This document shows positions 4,733-8,510 of a stretch of 8,510 nt of DNA, piece by piece. Source of the stretch: Deltaproteobacteria bacterium. Its GTDB lineage: Bacteria; Desulfobacterota; Desulfobaccia; Desulfobaccales; 0-14-0-80-60-11. The first letter of the stretch is position 1. Every line of letters begins with the position of its first letter. The stretch lies in NCBI GenBank assembly GCA_023381945.1, contig JAMCQY010000423.1, positions 1-8,510 of the forward strand, given 5' to 3'. A program made the position numbers and the translations under genes. Under the pieces are notes generated by a model. It did not search any database. It had not been told where the DNA came from and was given only the letters and a program-made list of their open reading frames with translations.

Positions 4733-6127
4733 ATGCCGGCCCTGTTCCTCATGTTGATGCTGACGTTGATTCCTGCCCTGGTGAGCACGCCTGCCGCCGC
4801 GGCGCCTAAACAAACGTCTGCCGATCTCGAAAAAATCGCTGCGGATGCCTACGTCTTTGGTTATCCCCTGGTGCTCATGGAGACCACCAAAAAGGTTTTG
4901 ACCAATACCGAAAAACCTGCATTAAAAGCCGCACCCTTGAATCAATTCGCTCATATCGCGACATTTCCGCGGCCTGAGGATAAAGAGGTGGTCCGGCCCA
5001 ACGTGGACACCCTCTATTCCTTCGCCTGGCTCGACCTGTCCCGGCAACCGGTGATTCTCCACCTGCCCGAAATGAAAGGGCGCTACTACTTGATGCAGAT
5101 GATGGACGCCTGGAGCAACGTCTTTGCCTCAATCGGCGCCCGCACCACCGGCGAGCAGGAGGGCAATTTCGCCATTGTCGGGCCCAAGTGGCGCGGCGGC
5201 TTGCCTGCTGGGGTGAAAAAAGTGCAATCTCCCACCAACAGCGTGTGGATCCTCGGCCGCACCTTGACCCGGGGGCCGGCCGATTACACCGCGGTGCATA
5301 TCATCCAGGGGCAATACACCTTGACGCCGCTCAGCGCCTGGGGCAAACCATATTCTCCACCCCCTGGGAAAGTGGACCCTGCGGTGGATATGCAGACGCC
5401 GCCGGTGAAGCAGGTGGCGCAGATGGATGCGATGACTTTTTTTAAACCTCTGGCGGCCAGCATGAAGATGGACCCGCCTGCCGCCGCTGATTTCCCCACT
5501 TTGAAAAAATTAGCTATCCTGAAATTGGTATCTGGTAAAGATTTTCCGGCGAAGCTCAAACCGGCCGTGGCGCAGGCCCTTGAGGCCGGGGTTAAGCAGG
5601 GCCAACAGCGCGTCGAGGCCAAGGCCATGCAGATCGGCATCATGAAAAACGGCTGGCAAATACCCCAGCCGCCCATGGGAGCCTACTGCACCGACTATGA
5701 ACAACGCGCCGCGGTGGCCTTATTTGGTTTGGGAGCTAATTTGCGGAAAGACGCGGTTTATCCCACTTCGTATTGGGACCAGGAGGGCAAACAACTTAAC
5801 GGCAAGCAGCGTTATGTCCTGCACTTCGACAAGGAGCAGTTGCCGCCCGTTAAGGCCTTTTGGTCGCTGACCATGTACGACAAGGACACCTTTCTGGCGG
5901 CTAATCCCATCAATCGTTTCGCCTTAGGAGACCGTGATCCCTTAAAATACAACCCCGATGGCTCCCTGGACCTCTATATCCAAAACCAGTCGCCGGGGGC
6001 GGAGAAGGAAGCCAACTGGCTGCCCGCCCCGGCGGACGATTTCAATGTCACCTTGCGGCTCTACTGGCCCAAACAGAGTGTCCTGGAGGGCGCCTGGGTC
6101 CCGCTGCCCCTTAAGCGGGTGGAGTAA
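4733..6127 (+). CDS. Exported DUF1254/DUF1214 protein
   Basis: A 464-residue protein of the family with an N-terminal DUF1254 and a C-terminal DUF1214 domain, of unknown biochemical role. AAGGAG six bases upstream supports the ATG, and an in-frame TAG two codons before it rules out a longer form. A hydrophobic signal sequence covers residues 1-24 and ends at AAAAP, although it lacks the usual basic start. DUF1254 core: VRPNVDTLYSFAWLDLS (87-103) and GRYYLMQMMDAWSNVFASIG (116-135). DUF1214 core: FWSLTMYDKDTFLAANPINR (376-395), then PDGSLDLYIQ and NWLPAPADDFNVTLRLYWP (428-446). It starts 46 bases after the barrel gene and is followed by an alkylsulfatase remnant, so the three may once have formed an envelope unit for amphiphilic compounds. 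That grouping is inference from position only. Confidence 0.9.
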   Translation: MPALFLMLMLTLIPALVSTPAAAAPKQTSADLEKIAADAYVFGYPLVLMETTKKVLTNTEKPALKAAPLNQFAHIATFPRPEDKEVVRPNVDTLYSFAWLDLSRQPVILHLPEMKGRYYLMQMMDAWSNVFASIGARTTGEQEGNFAIVGPKWRGGLPAGVKKVQSPTNSVWILGRTLTRGPADYTAVHIIQGQYTLTPLSAWGKPYSPPPGKVDPAVDMQTPPVKQVAQMDAMTFFKPLAASMKMDPPAAADFPTLKKLAILKLVSGKDFPAKLKPAVAQALEAGVKQGQQRVEAKAMQIGIMKNGWQIPQPPMGAYCTDYEQRAAVALFGLGANLRKDAVYPTSYWDQEGKQLNGKQRYVLHFDKEQLPPVKAFWSLTMYDKDTFLAANPINRFALGDRDPLKYNPDGSLDLYIQNQSPGAEKEANWLPAPADDFNVTLRLYWPKQSVLEGAWVPLPLKRVE

Positions 6128-6144
6128 TACCTGTCTAATTGCCG

Positions 6145-6193
6145 GGGTGCACCCGCGTGCGCCCTCAATAAGGGCGGACACCTGGGTCCGCCC
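6145..6193. repeat. Double-hairpin intergenic repeat
   Basis: Two hairpins lie back to back. GGGTGCAC-CCGC-GTGCGCCC (6145-6164) pairs fully with one G-U pair, and GGGCGGAC-ACCTGG-GTCCGCCC (6172-6193) has a perfect 8-bp stem. GGGCGGAC...GTCCGCCCCTAC-type elements are dispersed between genes in many environmental bacteria. It starts 18 bases after the DUF1254 stop and ends about 24 bases before the alkylsulfatase remnant. It could also slow transcription, though no T run follows. Confidence 0.7.
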
Positions 6194-6216
6194 CTACTTC
6201 AGGCCATAAAAAGGAG

Positions 6217-6480
6217 AGCCGGTACACCAAGGAGCAATACGTCCTGGCCCTGGAGAACGGCGCCCTGAATCAAACGGCCAATAAGCAGGTGCAGGGGGCC
6301 GATGCCAGCGTTACTCTGACCCGGGCAACTTTTGATCAAGTGATCCTGGGCGGCAAGCCGGCGCTCGAAGCCAAACTGGCCAGCGGAGATCTAAAAATTG
6401 AGGGGCTGAAAGAAAAGTTGGGGGAATTATTTTCTTTATTGGATAACTTCGATCCCTGGTTCAACATTGTCACCCCATAG
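6217..6480 (+). pseudogene. C-terminal remnant of an alkylsulfatase (SdsA1/BDS1 type)
   Basis: An open frame ending at TAG (6478-6480) reads SRYTKEQYVLALENGALNQ, then ADASVTLTRATFDQVILGGK, then SGDLKIEG, and ends LFSLLDNFDPWFNIVTP. This is the SCP2-like C-terminal domain that closes metallo-beta-lactamase-type alkylsulfatases, including the characteristic FNIVTP ending. Only about 87 residues of a protein normally near 650 remain. The metallo-beta-lactamase catalytic domain with its zinc histidines and the dimerisation domain are missing. The first in-frame ATG (6289) has no ribosome site, and the frame is closed upstream by a TAA in the double-hairpin repeat. The reading frame is intact over the remnant, so the loss may be recent. 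An independent small SCP2-domain protein is possible but less likely. Confidence 0.75.
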
Positions 6481-6490
6481 GCCGGACAGG

Positions 6491-6533
6491 TTTCACGCAA
6501 GGACGCAAAGTCGCAAAGAAAAGACGCAAAAAA
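6491..6533. repeat. ACGCAAAG tandem-type repeat
   Basis: Imperfect units ACGCAAGG, ACGCAAAG, TCGCAAAG and ACGCAAAA follow one another after the alkylsulfatase remnant. Short ACGCAAAG runs are a known dispersed intergenic repeat type in environmental genomes. No coding content is seen. Confidence 0.7.
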
Positions 6534-6537
6534 TAAG

Positions 6538-6567
6538 CGGGATGCGCAATAGCGCATCCCGTTTTTT
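6538..6567 (+). terminator. Strong terminator, probably bidirectional
   Basis: CGGGATGCGC and GCGCATCCCG form a perfect 10-bp stem around AATA, followed by six T on the plus strand. On the minus strand the same stem is followed by CTTATTTTTT, so it could also end transcription of the convergent PhoH gene. Confidence 0.85.
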
Positions 6568-6599
6568 ATCAAGAAACTACTTTACAAAATTTCGGCATT

Positions 6600-6620
6600 G
6601 AGAACTGAGAACTGACAACT
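6600..6620. repeat. GAGAACT triple tandem repeat
   Basis: Two perfect GAGAACT units and one GACAACT unit run up to the first base of the PhoH stop codon. This is another short dispersed repeat type, and it defines the 3' edge of the PhoH gene. Confidence 0.6.
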
Positions 6621-7921
6621 CACAAAAGCCTGGCGCCCAGCTCGGCCACCCCTGACCTTTCACCCTTAATCAAAGTAATGTGCCCGGAGATGCCCTCTTC
6701 CTTGATCCTTTCCACCAGGTAGCTCAGGCCGTTGGAAGATGCGTCCAGATAAGGATGATCGATCTGCTCAGGGTCGCCGGTGAAGATGATCTTGCTGCCG
6801 CGGCCCACCCGGGTGAGAATGGTCTTGATGACGTGGGGGCTGAGGTTCTGGCTTTCGTCGCAAATGATGAACTGGCGGGGGATGCTGCGGCCGCGGATAT
6901 AGGTCAGGGCCTCCAGCTCGATCTTGCCATTGCTCAGCAAATATTCGGTTGAACCATTGGGCCGAATATGTTCGTTGCAGAGGTACTCCAGGTTGTCGTA
7001 AATGGGCTGCATCCAGGGCCGGATCTTGTCTTCCTTGTCGCCGGGGAGATAGCCCAGGTCGTTGCCCAGGGGCACGATGGGCCGGGTGATCAGCAGCCGG
7101 TTATATTTGCCGTTGTCCTCGAAGACCTTTTCCAGACCCGCGGCCAGGGCCAGGATGGTCTTGCCGGTGCCGGCCTTGCCCACCAGGGTAACGATCTTGA
7201 GGTGGTCATCCAGCAGCAGTTCCAGGGCGAATTTCTGCTCCTTATTCAAGCCCTTGATACCATAAACCGTCTTGCTTTCATAAACCAGCTTGCTGAGTTT
7301 TTGATCGGCGTACCTGGCCAGGGCCGAAACGGAGGGCTTTTCCTGGAGCTTTAAGATGCAGAATTGGTTGGGATAGAGATTGTCTCCGCTGAAGTCGAGG
7401 GCCCCTTCCTGGTAAAACCGGTCGATTTCTTCCCGGGAGATATAGAGTTCCCGGACACCTTTATACAATTTATGGTAGTCAACTTTATCGCTGTAGAAAT
7501 CTTCGGTGGCGATGCCCAAGACGTCGGCCTTAATTCTCAGGTTCAAATCCTTGGTAACCAGGACCACCGGGGTATTGGCGCTTTTCATCAAATGATAAGC
7601 CTGGGCCAAGATCCTGTTATCCACGCTAGTCAGATCGACCCCATTCGGCAGGTCATGGTTCTGATGCCCGTTCAGTTCGATTTTCAGGGAGCCGCCGTTC
7701 GGTAGCGGCACGCCTTCGGACAGGTGCCCCACCAGCCTCAGATCGTCCAGCTTTCTGGAGGCATCCCGGGCGTTGCGGCCCACGTCGTCCCCTCTTCTCT
7801 TGATCCGGTCCAATTCCTCAATAACTGACAACGGCAGGACAATATTATTATCTTCAAAAGAAAACAGGGATTCCGGATCGTGTAACAGAACGTTGGTATC
7901 CAGGATATAGATTTTTTTCAT
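6620..7921 (-). CDS. phoH: PIN domain-PhoH-like ATPase (PhoH2/YlaK type)
   Basis: A 433-residue cytoplasmic protein joining an N-terminal PIN nuclease domain to a PhoH P-loop ATPase. Fusions of this type are known or proposed to unwind and cleave RNA. PIN domain about 1-145: Asp8 in LDTN, Glu35/36 in VIEELDRIK, Asp101 in VDNR and Asp125 in TKDLNLR form the expected acidic metal site, so it looks active. The linker carries the usual YPNQFCIL. ATPase: Walker A GKAGTGKT (248-255), TRPIVPLG (279-286), PWMQPIYDNLE (302-312), Walker B IICDES (352-357) and TGDPEQID (381-388). The ATG at 7921 is preceded by AAGGAAGGGG; a frame open to 7993 would add 24 residues that precede the conserved domain start. 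It is transcribed alone and convergent with the envelope group. Confidence 0.95.
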   Translation of the reverse strand: MKKIYILDTNVLLHDPESLFSFEDNNIVLPLSVIEELDRIKRRGDDVGRNARDASRKLDDLRLVGHLSEGVPLPNGGSLKIELNGHQNHDLPNGVDLTSVDNRILAQAYHLMKSANTPVVLVTKDLNLRIKADVLGIATEDFYSDKVDYHKLYKGVRELYISREEIDRFYQEGALDFSGDNLYPNQFCILKLQEKPSVSALARYADQKLSKLVYESKTVYGIKGLNKEQKFALELLLDDHLKIVTLVGKAGTGKTILALAAGLEKVFEDNGKYNRLLITRPIVPLGNDLGYLPGDKEDKIRPWMQPIYDNLEYLCNEHIRPNGSTEYLLSNGKIELEALTYIRGRSIPRQFIICDESQNLSPHVIKTILTRVGRGSKIIFTGDPEQIDHPYLDASSNGLSYLVERIKEEGISGHITLIKGERSGVAELGARLL

Positions 7922-8085
7922 AGCACCCCTTCCTTGGTAGTCTGTTCGGGGTCGCCGGCGTTCAGGTAAGAGAATCAACTGTCTCTGGTGCAACGTAAAT
8001 GAACAGCAAGGCTAGCCAGTTGTAGTTTGGCATATAGTGACTATTTTGGAAAGAGCTTTCGCCAAAGGATAGAGACTTGGATAAC

Positions 8086-8241
8086 TTAGAAAATATTCCT
8101 TAAATTTTGATTGGTTGGACAACGATCCGAAGATCGTAGGCTGTAGGGGCAGAGCGTGAGGCGCCCTTTCAAAGTGGTGCCCTGCGAAGAGCGGAGCGTC
8201 CTCGGACTCAGGCTGGCTGCCAAAATCTCTTTGTTTTTCAT
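8086..8241 (-). pseudogene. Possible broken 51-codon gene with strong ribosome site
   Basis: The start has AAGGAG (8250-8255) with an ideal 8-base gap before an ATG at 8241 and reads MKNKEILAASLSP, a natural-looking N-terminus. The frame then runs into the repeat at 8122-8166 and ends with low-complexity residues at a TAA. I read it as the front end of a lost gene replaced by repeat sequence, or as chance. No family is recognised. Confidence 0.3.
8122..8166. repeat. Hairpin plus GTAGGGGC-type intergenic repeat
   Basis: ACGATC-CGAA-GATCGT (8122-8137) is a perfect 6-bp hairpin. It is followed by CTGTAGGGGCAGAGCGTGAG and GCGCCC, resembling the dispersed GTAGGGGC family. It overlaps the tail of the doubtful minus-strand frame. 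Confidence 0.45.
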
Positions 8242-8395
8242 CACGTGGACTCCTTAATTTCGTGCAGGATGACAATAAAACACGGTTTGAAATAGCTTGA
8301 ATGCTGTACGGCAAACCTAGCCTGGCCTGGGGAATTGCAAAAAATTCGATTGAAATTGGCGGCGATTTTGGCTATTCTCCATGAAGGATAACGTC

Positions 8396-8510
8396 ATGAA
8401 AGGCAAAAGACCCAATCACGGCCGGGGCACCGCCCTGGCGGCAAGCCCCGAATTCCAGGGGGTGCAGATCAAAGGGCGCCTCTGGTTGGAGAAGCAGGGC
8501 GAAACCTTCC
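8396..8510 (+). CDS. ModE-like winged-helix regulator, N-terminal fragment
   Basis: The first 38 codons are visible before the window ends. After a basic, flexible start (MKGKRPNHGRG), the segment VQIKGRLWLEKQGETF matches the opening strand of the winged-helix domain of ModE-type molybdate-responsive regulators, which begin with a similar LWLEKDGE motif before the helix-turn-helix. AAGGA seven bases upstream favours the ATG at 8396 over an in-frame ATG at 8381, which has no ribosome site. The helix-turn-helix and any molybdate-binding domain lie outside the window, so one-domain or full-length ModE cannot be told apart. Confidence 0.55.
   Translation, partial: MKGKRPNHGRGTALAASPEFQGVQIKGRLWLEKQGETF

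Larger units (their letters stand above)
7922..8395. other. Intergenic region without a confident gene
   Basis: This stretch separates the divergent PhoH and ModE-like genes. It has a repeat (8122-8166), a possible broken minus-strand frame (8086-8241), and AT-rich sequence at 8256-8395 that should hold the promoter of the plus-strand regulator. No RNA gene, riboswitch fold or clear -35/-10 pair was recognised. Confidence 0.5.

Noticed and set aside
6491..6533. The repeat run as a small CRISPR array
   Set aside because: Units are only about 8 bases, adjacent and imperfect, without unique spacers or cas genes.
7922..7993. A 24-codon N-terminal extension of the PhoH gene
   Set aside because: The PIN domain starts at MKKIYILDTN, and the ribosome site AAGGAAGGGG lies directly before that ATG.
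8012..8314. A 100-codon minus-strand frame
   Set aside because: No ribosome site, no domain, and it runs through the repeat at 8122-8166.
1..8510. tRNA, rRNA, transposase or phage genes
   Set aside because: I saw no tRNA-like cloverleaf, rRNA segment, transposase motif or integrase in either strand.

Overview
The window looks like the chromosome of a GC-rich, probably anaerobic bacterium. An in-frame UGA with a bacterial SECIS-like hairpin, CxCxC metal-site proteins, a PIN-PhoH ATPase and several dispersed short repeats fit a Desulfobacterota-like host (Desulfobacca/Syntrophobacterales type). That placement is inferred from gene style, not from a marker gene.

Bases 1-3400 hold two ArsR-regulated redox loci. 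In the first, an ArsR regulator (1101-1508, +) is followed by a 35-residue CxCxC mini-protein (1582-1689, +). Facing away from it is an operon of a thioredoxin-fold protein (677-994, -) and a TVP38/TMEM64 (VTT) membrane protein (1-609, -, cut by the window edge). Read from its ribosome-binding site, the thioredoxin-fold gene has an in-frame UGA at codon 16, where the active-site cysteine should be, with a GGU-loop hairpin about 20 nt downstream. I read it as a selenoprotein. The second locus, all on the minus strand, is trxB (2382-3326), a second ArsR (1990-2370) and the C-terminal remnant of a paralogue of the same thioredoxin-like protein (about 1797-1943), broken next to a short repeat. Together they suggest a metal- or metalloid-responsive module in which TrxB may reduce an unusual Sec thioredoxin-like protein, with the VTT protein and the CxCxC peptide as partners.

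Bases 3540-6480, plus strand, hold a cell-envelope group. It contains a MetA/SphA-like outer-membrane barrel gene broken by two single-base frameshifts (3540-4686), an exported DUF1254/DUF1214 protein (4733-6127), and the C-terminal remnant of a SdsA1/BDS1-type alkylsulfatase (6217-6480) preceded by a double-hairpin repeat. A strong terminator that could work in both directions (6538-6567) separates this group from the convergent PIN-PhoH gene (6620-7921, -).

Bases 7922-8395 have no confident gene, only a repeat and a possible broken 51-codon frame. The window ends in the first 38 codons of a probable ModE-like winged-helix regulator (8396 onward, +).
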